From contig CAYMPJ010000005.1 of the NCBI GenBank assembly GCA_964392325.1, positions 101,640 to 165,639 of the forward strand: DNA of 64,000 nt. Direction: 5' to 3'. The notes below the pieces were generated by a model that saw only the letters and a program-made list of their open reading frames with translations, had not been told where the DNA came from and did not search any database. The DNA is from CALLPQ01 sp964392325 (GTDB lineage Bacteria; Pseudomonadota; Alphaproteobacteria; Caulobacterales; Parvularculaceae). Positions 7,263 to 16,079 of the stretch are shown piece by piece. Position 1 is the first letter of the stretch; each line of letters opens with the position of its first letter. A program made the translations under genes and the position numbers.

Positions 7263-8390
7263 TTGGTGAGCGACCCGTCAGATACCATAATCACGACTGA
7301 GGATGACGTTGCATCTAATGATGACGTTGCATCTAATGATGACGCATATGACAATGTAATCCTTCATCCCAATGCCATCGAGGCGGTGGAATCTGGCGAA
7401 CAGGTGAAGGTGTGTTGGGTCGTGTCAAATGGCCTCAAGGGTACACAGAATCAGGCGCTAGGGCTTGCTGAAGCATTGGCAGAGCTGATGCCTTTGGAGA
7501 TTTCGGTAAAAAAAATTGCGATCAAAGCTCCTTGGGGATTTATCCCCGGCGCATTGTGGCCTAATCCATTTAAGCTGCTCTCAACCAAAGGGCATTTATT
7601 ACGTGCACCGTTTCCCGATATTTGCATATCTGTTGGTCGTGAAACAGTTCCGATCAGTATCGCGATAAAAAAACACTCGCCCCAAACCTATACAATTCAA
7701 ACACAAAATCCCCATGCTCCGTCCCATTTGTTTGATATGGTCATTCCGCCGGTTCACGATGGTGTCCAAGGAGATAATGTTTTTTCTATTCTCGGGGCGC
7801 CCTCACGAATTAGCGTTGAACATGTGGAGCGATTATCAAAAGAGATTGCTCCGCGATTTGACCAATTACCCGAACCGCGTGTTGTTGTTTTGATTGGTGG
7901 GTCAAATAAACATTTAAAAATGTCTACAGCTGTTTGTGATGCGATTATCGGGTGCCTGATAGACTTGCGTGAACAGGGATATGGTTTAATTATATCTAAT
8001 TCGCGGCGCACAGATGATCGGCACTGGGCTTATATCAGAAAAAAAACGGGAACCCATAATACGCGGTATATTGATGTTAGTGAGACGGCGATTCATCACG
8101 GGGCTTATCCGGGAATTTTGGGTCTTGCAAAATTTATTCTGGTTACGGAAGACAGTGTCAATATGATTGGTGAAGCCGCAACTACAGGCAAGCCAGTATA
8201 TACAATCTCTCTTGAAGGGGAGGGGGGTAAATTTGCTCACTTTGTTGATAGTATGATTGAAGCAAAAGCTGTGCGCCGACTTCCTGTGTCTGCTTGTCCA
8301 CTTCAATTAGAAGATTGGACTTATGAGCCTCTAGCCGAAACGCGGCGAGCAGCAAAAGAAATTGCCCGGCGTCATAAAGAATCCTCATAG
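7263..8390 (+). CDS. ELM1-like (DUF1022) family protein
   Basis: 375 residues. The opening of the conserved domain, WVVSNGLKGTQNQALGLAEA (about 52-71), and later SVGRETVPISIAIKK, NPHAPSHLFDMVIPPVHD and TEDSVNMIGEA are hallmarks of the family that includes plant mitochondrial fission factor ELM1 and many alphaproteobacterial proteins; the fold resembles GT-B glycosyltransferases. The bacterial role is unknown, perhaps envelope glycan synthesis. AGGAG at 7252 serves either TTG 7263 or GTG 7266. The N-terminal leader contains an 18-base tandem duplication (coding DDVASN twice), so this end is probably disordered and variable. Confidence 0.78.
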   Translation: MVSDPSDTIITTEDDVASNDDVASNDDAYDNVILHPNAIEAVESGEQVKVCWVVSNGLKGTQNQALGLAEALAELMPLEISVKKIAIKAPWGFIPGALWPNPFKLLSTKGHLLRAPFPDICISVGRETVPISIAIKKHSPQTYTIQTQNPHAPSHLFDMVIPPVHDGVQGDNVFSILGAPSRISVEHVERLSKEIAPRFDQLPEPRVVVLIGGSNKHLKMSTAVCDAIIGCLIDLREQGYGLIISNSRRTDDRHWAYIRKKTGTHNTRYIDVSETAIHHGAYPGILGLAKFILVTEDSVNMIGEAATTGKPVYTISLEGEGGKFAHFVDSMIEAKAVRRLPVSACPLQLEDWTYEPLAETRRAAKEIARRHKESS

Positions 8391-8436
8391 GGTTATTGAT
8401 AGTTCTTTTCTATTTTATCACGGTATATTTTGGGTT

Positions 8437-8464
8437 CGACACGTGAGTGTCGGTTATGTTTTTG
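8437..8464 (+). terminator. Weak terminator after ELM1-like gene
   Basis: CGACAC-GTGA-GTGTCG (8437-8452) is a perfect 6-base stem closed by a GNRA-type tetraloop, followed by GTTATGTTTTT. It lies about 50 bases past the stop. The T tract is late and interrupted, so strength is uncertain. Confidence 0.45.
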
Positions 8465-8675
8465 CAGCATATTTCCTATAAAAAATATAGGGTTGGTGGT
8501 GTGGCTAACATATTTTAGCCCCACTTTAACCTTATTTTTAATGCTTAATAGGTCAGCATACAGCAGGTTTTCTTCATAGATGTTTGGGTGTTTACTAATT
8601 CAATTTTAGTTAATGCGCTTGCTATTGCATTTAATATTCGGGGTCTGGGTTAAAGAAGTGAGAAGGGATAGCGTG

Positions 8676-9023
8676 ATGGAAAACTGGACGCTTGTCGAAA
8701 AACTTCAGGGCTTTTTTGGTGCCAGCGCGCCAATCATTGGGGGCATGTTTGGGATTCAACTATATGAATATCTAACCGTGATGTTTTATGGAACGCATGA
8801 TTTTGTTACGGGTTGGCCTCTTATATCAGCATGTATACTCTACGCTGTCGTAATGGCTTTTGCAGGATTTTACTTGCTTTTGGATCTAGAAAGAAAAGCC
8901 GTACATAATGACCCGGGTAATGACGATGTGCGTATAGTGCCTGTGATGATCCTCTTGGTGGGGACGAGCATTGGGCTGATTACATTGTTGCATCGCGCTA
9001 TTTTTGTGATGATTCCTGCCTGA
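8676..9023 (+). CDS. Small inner-membrane protein of unknown function
   Basis: 115 residues from the ATG at 8676 (MENWTLVEKLQGFFG); an in-frame upstream start at 8613 would add 21 residues that look unlike coding. Three hydrophobic stretches are visible (about 20-40, 50-72 and 90-112), separated by an acidic loop NDPGNDDVR. I recognise no family or catalytic motif. It is followed 110 bases later by a periplasmic thioredoxin on the same strand, which could hint at envelope redox work, but nothing in the protein itself (no conserved Cys) supports that. Confidence 0.6.
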   Translation: MENWTLVEKLQGFFGASAPIIGGMFGIQLYEYLTVMFYGTHDFVTGWPLISACILYAVVMAFAGFYLLLDLERKAVHNDPGNDDVRIVPVMILLVGTSIGLITLLHRAIFVMIPA

Positions 9024-9135
9024 TTTTAAATTTAATCGATTATAGTTCTTGCTGCTCATCACATAATTATTATTTGCGAGCACATGTTTTTTGACATAAA
9101 TTCATAGACATAGAACATGAATGTATGAGGACTGT

Positions 9136-9723
9136 ATGATGAAGAATTTCTTTTTACGAAATATGCAAATAACAAAAGCTGCTATGTTGTTTGCTATTGG
9201 GTTGAGCTATTTCTCAAGCAGTTATTATGTGACGAGTGCTCAAACGTCGGTGACTTCGACCGATTTTGATAATGTCCAGCGTTCCAAAAAATTGCTGATT
9301 GAGGAAAAGGGCGTTACGAAGCAACCTGAACTCTATGTGGTGAACTTCACTGCCGATTGGTGTCCTAACTGTAAAGTTCTTGATCCGGCCTTATATAAAG
9401 CATTGGAGAATGTGGATAAAAGCCGTGTTAAACATATTGCGTTTGATATGACGACACCGGCCAAGACCAACCAGACATTTGACCTTGTAAATGGGACAGT
9501 ACTCGCTGGTGTTTATGGCGACTATCTCGGTATTACTGGTGTCGTTGTAATGATTGCCGGGGATAGTGGTGAGAAAATTGACTGCGCCACACGCCTTGTC
9601 TCATCAGAGGTGATTGAAGCATCTATTGAAAATTCGCTAGATATTGTTCGTAACCGTCCCGCAGGAACGCGCACGACTGATAGTTATTTTTGCCCGCCAT
9701 CTAATCGAAAAATTCCCGCTTAA
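9136..9723 (+). CDS. Secreted thioredoxin-fold protein with CPNC active site
   Basis: 195 residues from ATG 9136, chosen because AGGA lies 7 bases upstream; an in-frame ATG at 9121 has no such site. A signal peptide or anchor (AAMLFAIGLSYFSSSYYVTSA) leads to a thioredoxin domain with FTADWCPNCK (Cys76, Cys79). The CPNC pair and the DPALYKAL helix resemble the C-terminal thioredoxin domain of DsbD-like reductases. The domain acts in the periplasm, either on disulfides or as an electron relay. After Cys79 the chain contains an ITGVVVMIAG strand in place of the usual cis-Pro loop, so activity may differ. Two further Cys (DCATR, FCPPS) lie near the end. Confidence 0.75.
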   Translation: MMKNFFLRNMQITKAAMLFAIGLSYFSSSYYVTSAQTSVTSTDFDNVQRSKKLLIEEKGVTKQPELYVVNFTADWCPNCKVLDPALYKALENVDKSRVKHIAFDMTTPAKTNQTFDLVNGTVLAGVYGDYLGITGVVVMIAGDSGEKIDCATRLVSSEVIEASIENSLDIVRNRPAGTRTTDSYFCPPSNRKIPA

Positions 9724-9746
9724 GCGCAATAACCGAAATCAGTAGT

Positions 9747-9762
9747 ATCAGAAATTTCTGAT
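9747..9762. promoter_or_regulatory. 16-base perfect palindrome
   Basis: ATCAGAAATTTCTGAT lies 24 bases after the thioredoxin gene and about 155 bases past the 3' end of the ribokinase gene, between convergent genes. It has no T tract. It could be a protein-binding site or a 3' hairpin; nothing else supports a role. Confidence 0.3.
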
Positions 9763-9916
9763 CTTGAAGAGTGTGCACGGTTTTTAGTGAGTGCGCGCTG
9801 ATTGCAAAACTGTATTATTTTATTTTTATAACGTGTGCTGAAAGTTAATCAGAATTGTTCGTGCACTTTCATAATTTTCGTTAATGGAAATAGTTCGAGA
9901 TTGCTTTTCTGAAAAG

Positions 9917-10792
9917 CTAAAATTGAGTTGCTATTTCCTTGGCAGTTCCAAAAGAGGGTTGTGCACCGGGTTTGGTGGTTGCAAAAGCCCCTGCTGCACA
10001 AGCAAATTTCAATGCTTCATCGGGATTGCGTTTTTGTACTAATGCAAGTGTTAGAGCAGCAGTAAAGGCATCGCCGGCACCTGTTGTGTCAATTGCTGAA
10101 ACTTTTGGCGGGCTTGCATTCGCAATTTCGTTCTTGCCTTTAAATAGAGCGGCGCCCCTAGCACCATAGGTAATGGCAATTAGGCCTTTGCATTTTGATA
10201 GATGGTCGCCATAAAATGCGGCCTCATTTTCATTTACGACAAGTAAATCAATATTTTCAAAAATAGAGTTCGGTAATGATTTGGCGGGCGCCGCATTGAG
10301 TGCGAAAAACTGCTTATTTGCTTTAGCGTACTCTGCGAGGGCAACCACTGTTTCCACCGGAATTTCAAGTTGACATAATATGCCATCATGCGGGCTTGAT
10401 TGGTCGAGGCCGGATAATGCTTGTTGCGGGGTAAGCTGATCATTGGCGCCGGGGGCAACGATAATCTGGTTTTCACCTTCATGATTGACTGCAATCAGAG
10501 CGACGCCGGTTTTGGCATTTGCGTCTTTAAAAACACCCGTTAAATCGACGCCGTTTTCTTTTAATAAATACAAGGCCTGATTTGCTGTATCATCGCTTCC
10601 AACCCGGGCAAATAAAGAAATTTCGCCCCCTAATCTGTTCGCGGCCAATGCTTGGTTTGCCCCCTTTCCGCCAGGGTGAAAGGCGAGGACTGCATCCGTG
10701 ACTGTCTCTCCGGGCGCGGGGAGAGCAGGGCCGGTCGCGACAATATCCAGATTTACAGATCCAAAGACAGCAAGTTTCGCTGAAGTTTCCAT
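9917..10792 (-). CDS. rbsK: Ribokinase (PfkB family)
   Basis: 291 residues. PfkB motifs are clear: FGSVNLDIV at the N-terminus, substrate loop HPGGKGANQALAANRLGG (about 38-55), and the catalytic/anion-hole motif DTTGAGDAF near 238. Ribokinase phosphorylates D-ribose to ribose-5-phosphate with ATP. The gene starts 12 bases after the nucleoside hydrolase stop codon on the same strand, so the pair forms an operon in which ribose freed from nucleosides is phosphorylated for the pentose phosphate pathway or for PRPP synthesis (a prs gene is elsewhere in the window). Confidence 0.9.
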   Translation of the reverse strand: METSAKLAVFGSVNLDIVATGPALPAPGETVTDAVLAFHPGGKGANQALAANRLGGEISLFARVGSDDTANQALYLLKENGVDLTGVFKDANAKTGVALIAVNHEGENQIIVAPGANDQLTPQQALSGLDQSSPHDGILCQLEIPVETVVALAEYAKANKQFFALNAAPAKSLPNSIFENIDLLVVNENEAAFYGDHLSKCKGLIAITYGARGAALFKGKNEIANASPPKVSAIDTTGAGDAFTAALTLALVQKRNPDEALKFACAAGAFATTKPGAQPSFGTAKEIATQF

Positions 10793-10804
10793 GAAACGCT
10801 CCGC

Positions 10805-11746
10805 TTAATAGAGTGCGAGTTTTTTTGTAAGCAAATCGAAAAATCCATCAGCATCCACATCATAAACCCATTCGACATTTCTGGGACGGTCCGTAACATG
10901 CCAGAAATCCACTGCGGTGTGGCCGCGCGTAAGTTCCGAATTGACTTCAACTTCCACATTGCAATATTTGACCGAGAAAAGTTCGGGCGCGAGTAGATAG
11001 GCAATTGTGCACGGGTCATGTAAAGGCGCGCCGGGGGAGCCATACTTTTCAGAATCGAAACGATTAAAATATGTCAGCATGCCATAGACATCAGCTGCGA
11101 CCTTGGAACCAAGCGCATTGATTGGTTCTAATCTTTCCTTTGTGCACAAGACTTTATGGGTGACATCCAAGCCATGCATAATTACGGGGACGCCGCAGGC
11201 TAAAATAATGGCTGCGGCTTCTGGATCAACATAGATATTGAATTCAGCTGAAGGGGTGATATTTCCCCCTTCAAAACTTGCACCGCCCATCAAAACAATC
11301 TGGTCAATTTTTTCAGCTATTTCCGGTGCGCGGGTAAGGGCAGCACCTATATTGGTCAGGGGGCCGGTTGGGACCAATGTAACAGATTTGTTCTTTGCAG
11401 CTTTTAGAGTCTGAACAATGAAATCGACGCCATGCTGATCATAAGTTTTTTGCTTGGGTGTGGATATCTCCATACCCTCAATGCCGGTTTTCCCATGGAC
11501 ATGTTCGGCAGTAATCAGGGATTGGCGGATCGGTTTATCGCAACCGGCGAGAATCGGCACATCGTTGATGTTAGCCAGATCAGCGATGATCTGAGCGTTT
11601 CTATAGGTCATATCGAGAGGGACATTCCCCGCCACGGTCGTTACGCCCAGAATCTCAAATACATCTCTAGAGGCAAATGCCAAAAGGAGCGCAACAGCAT
11701 CGTCCTGACCGGGGTCGCAATCGATAATGATAGATCTCTTCGTCAT
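10805..11746 (-). CDS. Nucleoside hydrolase (IunH/Rih family)
   Basis: 313 residues. The N-terminal DCDPGQDDA (9-17) is the calcium-binding signature of inosine-uridine nucleoside N-ribohydrolases; VLMGG and AEFNIYVDPEAA further on are also family features, and a conserved late His-Asp pair (PLHDPC) is present. The enzyme hydrolyses ribonucleosides to base plus ribose. It is upstream of and nearly contiguous with ribokinase, and divergent from cytidine deaminase, forming a compact nucleoside salvage locus. Substrate preference cannot be read from sequence alone. Confidence 0.92.
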   Translation of the reverse strand: MTKRSIIIDCDPGQDDAVALLLAFASRDVFEILGVTTVAGNVPLDMTYRNAQIIADLANINDVPILAGCDKPIRQSLITAEHVHGKTGIEGMEISTPKQKTYDQHGVDFIVQTLKAAKNKSVTLVPTGPLTNIGAALTRAPEIAEKIDQIVLMGGASFEGGNITPSAEFNIYVDPEAAAIILACGVPVIMHGLDVTHKVLCTKERLEPINALGSKVAADVYGMLTYFNRFDSEKYGSPGAPLHDPCTIAYLLAPELFSVKYCNVEVEVNSELTRGHTAVDFWHVTDRPRNVEWVYDVDADGFFDLLTKKLALY

Positions 11747-11925
11747 GATATTTCTATTATTTTCATGGCCTGTAAAAAAGGCGCTTTGGGAGTCGGGAAT
11801 TACTTCTACTCTATGTCAATTTCATCATAAAGGTAAAAATTTTATCGTTTGCTCAAATAAATTTGACGTTTAAGGTTATAGTTTCCAAAGCTAAGACCTG
11901 CCAAACCACGGGAGGAAAGGCACGC

Positions 11926-12348
11926 ATGGCAATAACGGACCAACAATTAATTGATCAGGCTTTTGACATTCGCAAAAAGGCCTATGCCCGCTATTCCGGC
12001 TTTCATGTAGGGGCGGCTATCGAGGCCGATAATGGGAAAATTTATGCAGGGTGTAATGTAGAAAATGCAGCTTATCCGCTGGGGGCTTGCGCAGAAGTTG
12101 GGGCTATAAGCGCTATGATCGCGGATGGCGCAACGAAAATTATCCGCATTGCAATCGTAGGCGGGCCGAAGGATGCCGACGACTTTGGTATATGCAGCCC
12201 ATGCGGCGGATGTCGTCAGCGTATTACCGAGTTCGCTGATAAAAACACAACCATTCTTCTTTGTGGAAGCGCAGGAACATTCACCCATTACACGATCAAT
12301 GATTTATTACCCGGATCTTTTGCTTTGCCTTCGCGAGAAGATAGATAA
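11926..12348 (+). CDS. cdd: Cytidine deaminase
   Basis: 140 residues from ATG 11926, chosen because GGGAGGAAAGG is positioned correctly upstream; a frame extension to 11863 has no support. Zinc site: Cys55, Glu57 in CAEVGA and Cys93/Cys96 in CSPCGGCRQ, the tetrameric CDA pattern with three Cys ligands and the catalytic Glu. It converts cytidine and deoxycytidine to (deoxy)uridine. It is divergent from the nucleoside hydrolase-ribokinase operon across about 180 bases, suggesting shared control of pyrimidine nucleoside use. Confidence 0.93.
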   Translation: MAITDQQLIDQAFDIRKKAYARYSGFHVGAAIEADNGKIYAGCNVENAAYPLGACAEVGAISAMIADGATKIIRIAIVGGPKDADDFGICSPCGGCRQRITEFADKNTTILLCGSAGTFTHYTINDLLPGSFALPSREDR

Positions 12349-12400
12349 TCAATAACGGAAAACAAGCAATTTCAGCTCAAATGGAGTTTCCGACAATGGC

Positions 12401-13177
12401 CTAGCGCGGTGCCATGCGGATCGCGCCATCCAGGCGGACATCTTCTCCGTTGAAATAAGCGTTTCGACACATTTCTGCGGCGAGGGCGGCATATTCCTCC
12501 GGATTTCCAAGGCGCGATGGATTAGGTACTTGCGCGCCTAATGCCGCTTGTACATGTTCGGGCATAGACTCCATCATTGGGGTTTTGAAGATGCCCGGTA
12601 AAATGGTGTTCACGCGTATAAACTCGCGAGATAAATCTCTTGCAATGGGTAATGTCATGCCAACAACGCCGCTTTTGGAAGCGGAATAAGCAGCTTGCCC
12701 GATCTGGCCATCTTCGGCGGCTACCGATGCGGTATTTACAATCGCACCGCGCTCACCATCAATCGGGTCAAGGGTCATCATTCCAGCGGCAGATTTAGCG
12801 ATACAGCGAAAAGTGCCGATCAGATTTATCTGTATGACTTTTTCAAAGCTGGCGAGGGGAAAATGCCTGATTTCGCCGGTTTCCTTGTCGCGACTTGCTG
12901 TCTTTACCGCATTGGCAATTCCCGCGCAGTTGACCAAAACGCGCTCTTGTCCGATTTTTGCGCGCGCAGTCTTGAAACCGGCATCAACTTGCTCATCGGA
13001 CGTAACATCGACCTTGGCGAATACCCCGCCCAGTTCTTTTGCAAGGGCCTCACCAGCGTCCACATTGAGATCCAAAAGGGCAACTTTCGCACCAAGACTA
13101 GCAAATTTTCTTGCTGTCGCTGCGCCAAGGCCTGATGCGCCGCCAGTGATAACAGCGCTAATTCCGTCGAGGTTCAT
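12401..13177 (-). CDS. SDR, HSD10-like 3-hydroxyacyl-CoA dehydrogenase
   Basis: 258 residues. TGGASGLG (11-18) binds NAD, Asp36 in ALLDLN selects NAD+ over NADP+, and Ser151-Tyr164-Lys168 (NTASVAA, AAYSASKSG) is the catalytic set. The overall pattern (short ISAVITGGASGLG start, RHFPLASFEKVIQINLIGTF, VRLDGAIRMAPR end) is that of the 17beta-HSD10 / type II 3-hydroxyacyl-CoA dehydrogenase group that acts in fatty-acid and branched-chain acyl-CoA oxidation. It is divergent from nuoH. No other beta-oxidation gene is adjacent; a fused branched-chain-type E1 lies 8 kb away. Confidence 0.85.
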   Translation of the reverse strand: MNLDGISAVITGGASGLGAATARKFASLGAKVALLDLNVDAGEALAKELGGVFAKVDVTSDEQVDAGFKTARAKIGQERVLVNCAGIANAVKTASRDKETGEIRHFPLASFEKVIQINLIGTFRCIAKSAAGMMTLDPIDGERGAIVNTASVAAEDGQIGQAAYSASKSGVVGMTLPIARDLSREFIRVNTILPGIFKTPMMESMPEHVQAALGAQVPNPSRLGNPEEYAALAAEMCRNAYFNGEDVRLDGAIRMAPR

Positions 13178-13448
13178 GATGTTCTCCGTTTAATTGAAAC
13201 TCACACTTACAGTCTATTGGAGGAAAATAAAATTGTGAATTGTAGTTAAATGAGTGGTCTCAGGGCCGGCCTTCCCGGGAAATACGGCTTATATGCGGGG
13301 GTAGCTGAGGATATACCCCGATTTTGGTGTGTTAGACTTTGATGATTTTCAAAATTATGTTCGGATGCGACCAAATTGCTATGCATCAATGTCTTTTTTC
13401 TTTCAAAAACAGGTGACGTGGCAAGCATTCCGGATTAAGACCCACACT

Positions 13449-14519
13449 ATGGAAGAAATCTGGACCTTTTTATCGACTCGTCCCGTGGACACTGGCTGGC
13501 TAGGATGGCTTATTCCCACTGTGCTGCAAATTCTTGCGCTGGTGATAACCCTTCTTCTGGCGCAGGCCTTTTTGATGTATTTTGATCGCAAGGTCTGGGC
13601 TGCGGTGATGATGCGCAAAGGGCCTAATGTGGTTGGGCCATTCGGCTTGCTGCAATCATTTGCTGATCTGCTCAAAAATGTCTTCAAGGAAATTATAATC
13701 CCGGCGGGAGCTGATAAGATTGTCTTTATCCTTGCGCCATTGATAACCTTTGTACTGGCCTTGATTGGCTGGGCAGTGATTCCTGTTGCGCCCGGGATGG
13801 TGGTTTCCAACCTTAATGTTGGCATACTTTATCTATTTGCTGTGTCATCTCTTGGGGTTTACGGGGTGATCATGGGGGGCTGGGCCTCAAATTCCAAATA
13901 TCCGTTTCTAGGGTCGCTACGCTCTGCTGCGCAAATGGTTTCCTACGAAGTGTCCCTAGGCTTTGTCATTATTTGCGTACTCCTCTTGGTTGGTTCTGCC
14001 AATCTTTCCCACATCGTGGAAAGCCAATCACGCGGACTTGGCATATTGAACTGGCATTTTATACCGCTCTTCCCGATGTTTGTGGTTTTTTTCGTCTCCG
14101 CTCTTGCCGAGACCAACCGCCCACCATTTGATTTACCCGAAGCAGAATCAGAATTGGTCGCAGGGTATCAGGTTGAATATTCTTCCACTCCGTTCTTACT
14201 GTTTATGATTGGCGAGCTGGCTAATATCGTTTTGATGTGCGCTATGCTCACAATTCTATTCTTTGGCGGATGGCATTCACCCATTGATGTGCCAATCCTG
14301 AATCAAATGCCAATTTTCTGGTTCTGCCTGAAGATCGTGTTCTTCTTTTTTATGTTTGCCATGGTCAAAGCGATTACGCCCCGTTATCGCTATGATCAAC
14401 TAATGCGTATTGGCTGGAAACTGTTTTTGCCGATGACAATGATTTACGTTGTCCTGGTTGCTGGTTCATTGATGTTATTTCCCGAAGCCGTAAATATGTT
14501 TCAAAGCTGGAGGTCGTAA
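13449..14519 (+). CDS. nuoH: NADH-quinone oxidoreductase subunit H
   Basis: 356 residues from ATG 13449 (MEEIWTFLS); the open frame continues upstream to 13329, but that stretch has no NuoH similarity. It is the membrane subunit at the quinone site of complex I. Visible signatures are MQRKGPN-like MMRKGPNVVGPFGLLQ, RSAAQMVSYE, ETNRPPFDLPEAESELVAGY and about eight transmembrane helices. It is the first gene of a nuoHIJKLMN run. The genes normally upstream (nuoA-G) are absent; the neighbour is a divergent SDR, so this operon must have its own promoter in the roughly 270 bases before 13449. Confidence 0.96.
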   Translation: MEEIWTFLSTRPVDTGWLGWLIPTVLQILALVITLLLAQAFLMYFDRKVWAAVMMRKGPNVVGPFGLLQSFADLLKNVFKEIIIPAGADKIVFILAPLITFVLALIGWAVIPVAPGMVVSNLNVGILYLFAVSSLGVYGVIMGGWASNSKYPFLGSLRSAAQMVSYEVSLGFVIICVLLLVGSANLSHIVESQSRGLGILNWHFIPLFPMFVVFFVSALAETNRPPFDLPEAESELVAGYQVEYSSTPFLLFMIGELANIVLMCAMLTILFFGGWHSPIDVPILNQMPIFWFCLKIVFFFFMFAMVKAITPRYRYDQLMRIGWKLFLPMTMIYVVLVAGSLMLFPEAVNMFQSWRS

Positions 14520-14522
14520 AAA

Positions 14523-15011
14523 ATGTCGAGACTTGCACAGGCAATCGATGGATTACTACTGAAGGATTTTGTGAAAGCTTTCTGGTTAGCCCTAAAAGTT
14601 TATGTGCGCCCGAAGGTAACGCTGAACTACCCGTTTGAAAAAGGTCCGCTTTCACCGCGGTTCAGAGGGGAACATGCGCTGCGGCGATACCCGAATGGAG
14701 AAGAGCGTTGTATTGCTTGTAAATTATGTGAAGCGGTGTGTCCGGCGCAAGCAATTACCATTGAGTCTGAACCTCGTGATGATGGGTCACGGCGTACCAC
14801 TCGCTATGACATTGATATGACCAAATGTATTTATTGTGGATATTGCCAAGAGGCTTGCCCGGTAGATGCAATTGTCGAGGGACCAAATTTTGAATTTGCG
14901 ACCGAAACACGCGAAGAATTATTTTATGATAAAAACCGGCTGCTCGCCAACGGAGATCGTTGGGAGCGGCAAATTGCTAAAAATCTGGAGCTGGATGCGC
15001 CTTATCGTTAG
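14523..15011 (+). CDS. nuoI: NADH-quinone oxidoreductase subunit I
   Basis: 162 residues, the normal length for alphaproteobacterial NuoI. It carries two 4Fe-4S clusters (N6a, N6b) ligated by CIACKLCEAVCP (Cys63, 66, 69, 73) and CIYCGYCQEACP (Cys102, 105, 108, 112). These pass electrons from the peripheral arm towards N2 and quinone. It begins three bases after the nuoH stop. A 121-base spacer separates it from nuoJ, longer than any other gap in the operon. Confidence 0.97.
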   Translation: MSRLAQAIDGLLLKDFVKAFWLALKVYVRPKVTLNYPFEKGPLSPRFRGEHALRRYPNGEERCIACKLCEAVCPAQAITIESEPRDDGSRRTTRYDIDMTKCIYCGYCQEACPVDAIVEGPNFEFATETREELFYDKNRLLANGDRWERQIAKNLELDAPYR

Positions 15012-15132
15012 GAGAGGGAGCGTAAACATCGATCGAACCCATTGTTCAATCGGTTAGCGCTTTTGAAATAACAAATAACCAACGACCCATTAAGAGCGCA
15101 TTTTGCGCACGAACAAAAACATTAAGTCAATT

Positions 15133-15759
15133 ATGATCGCCACAATCGCTTTTTACATATTTGCACTTTCTATGATCGCTTCTGCCGTGATGGTTGTCGC
15201 ATCTAGAAATCCGGTTCACTCGGTCTTGTTCCTGATATCTGCCTTTATCGGTGCTGCGGGTTTATTTGTACTTATGGGGGCTGAATATCTCGCTATGCTT
15301 CTCGTCGTTGTCTATGTCGGCGCTGTTGCTGTGTTGTTTTTGTTTGTAGTGATGATGCTTGATGTGGATTTTGTCGAACTCAAACAGGGCTTCTTGCAAT
15401 ATCTGCCTTTCGCCGTAACGCTAGCAGCTGTTATGGTTATAGAATTGATATTTGTCGTGACGGTCTGGGTGTTTCCGACTGATGCGCAACTCTCTCAACC
15501 GGTAGCAACTGTTGGTAGTGCCTTGGCAGGAGAGAACGCTCCCAATAATATCGAAGCATTAGGTCTCATCTTGTATACGGATTATGTTCACTATTTCCAG
15601 ATTGCAGGAATCATTTTGCTGGTTGCTATGATCGGCGCGATTGTTCTGACATTTCGTGAACGCGAAGGTATTAAAACCCAAGACATTGCTGCGCAATTGG
15701 GACGCACCCGTGAAGAGGGAGTTGAAGTGGTGTCTGTTGAAACGGGGCAAGGAATTTAA
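15133..15759 (+). CDS. nuoJ: NADH-quinone oxidoreductase subunit J
   Basis: 208 residues from ATG 15133 (MIATIAFYIFALSM); a TTG at 15103 would add 10 polar residues atypical of the family. Five transmembrane helices, with the conserved VVVYVGAVAVLFLFVVMML element of TM3, which carries the pi-bulge linked to the proton pathway, and RNPVHSVLFL near the N-terminus. It is a membrane-arm subunit of complex I. The C-terminal tail (about 170-208) is polar and extends beyond the E. coli protein, as in other alphaproteobacteria. Confidence 0.95.
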   Translation: MIATIAFYIFALSMIASAVMVVASRNPVHSVLFLISAFIGAAGLFVLMGAEYLAMLLVVVYVGAVAVLFLFVVMMLDVDFVELKQGFLQYLPFAVTLAAVMVIELIFVVTVWVFPTDAQLSQPVATVGSALAGENAPNNIEALGLILYTDYVHYFQIAGIILLVAMIGAIVLTFREREGIKTQDIAAQLGRTREEGVEVVSVETGQGI

Positions 15760-15761
15760 TT

Positions 15762-16067
15762 ATGATCGGGCTCGGCCATTATCTTTCTGTTGCGGCTATT
15801 TTATTTGCCATTGGCATGGCGGGGATATTCCTCAACCGCAAAAATGTTATTGTTATTTTGATGTCGATTGAACTGATGCTTCTCGCAGTGAATATTAACC
15901 TTGTGGCTTTCAGCCAGTTTTTGGGCGATCTCACCGGGCAAGTGTTTGCTTTTATGGTGCTCACCGTTGCCGCGGCTGAAGCGGCTGTCGGCTTGGCGAT
16001 TCTGGTATCTTATTTCCGTAACCGCGGCGATATTGCCGTGGAAGACGCTAACCTGATGAAGAATTAA
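15762..16067 (+). CDS. nuoK: NADH-quinone oxidoreductase subunit K
   Basis: 101 residues, three transmembrane helices, the usual size. Conserved features are LSIELMLLAVNINLV-like MSIELMLLAVNINLVAF with the TM2 Glu, and the second membrane Glu in TVAAAEAAVGLAILV. Both Glu residues take part in proton translocation in characterised complex I. It starts two bases after nuoJ stops and precedes nuoL by 12 bases. Confidence 0.96.
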   Translation: MIGLGHYLSVAAILFAIGMAGIFLNRKNVIVILMSIELMLLAVNINLVAFSQFLGDLTGQVFAFMVLTVAAAEAAVGLAILVSYFRNRGDIAVEDANLMKN

Positions 16068-16079
16068 GGCGGTAGACGA

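Noticed and set aside
12401..13177. 3-ketoacyl-ACP reductase (FabG) for the SDR beside nuoH
   Set aside because: NAD-selecting Asp after beta-2 and the C-terminal pattern fit HSD10-like dehydrogenases better; FabG would show a basic NADP pocket.
13329..13448. In-frame extension of nuoH, or a remnant of nuoG
   Set aside because: The translation has no resemblance to NuoG or to NuoH, and the standard NuoH start is at 13449.
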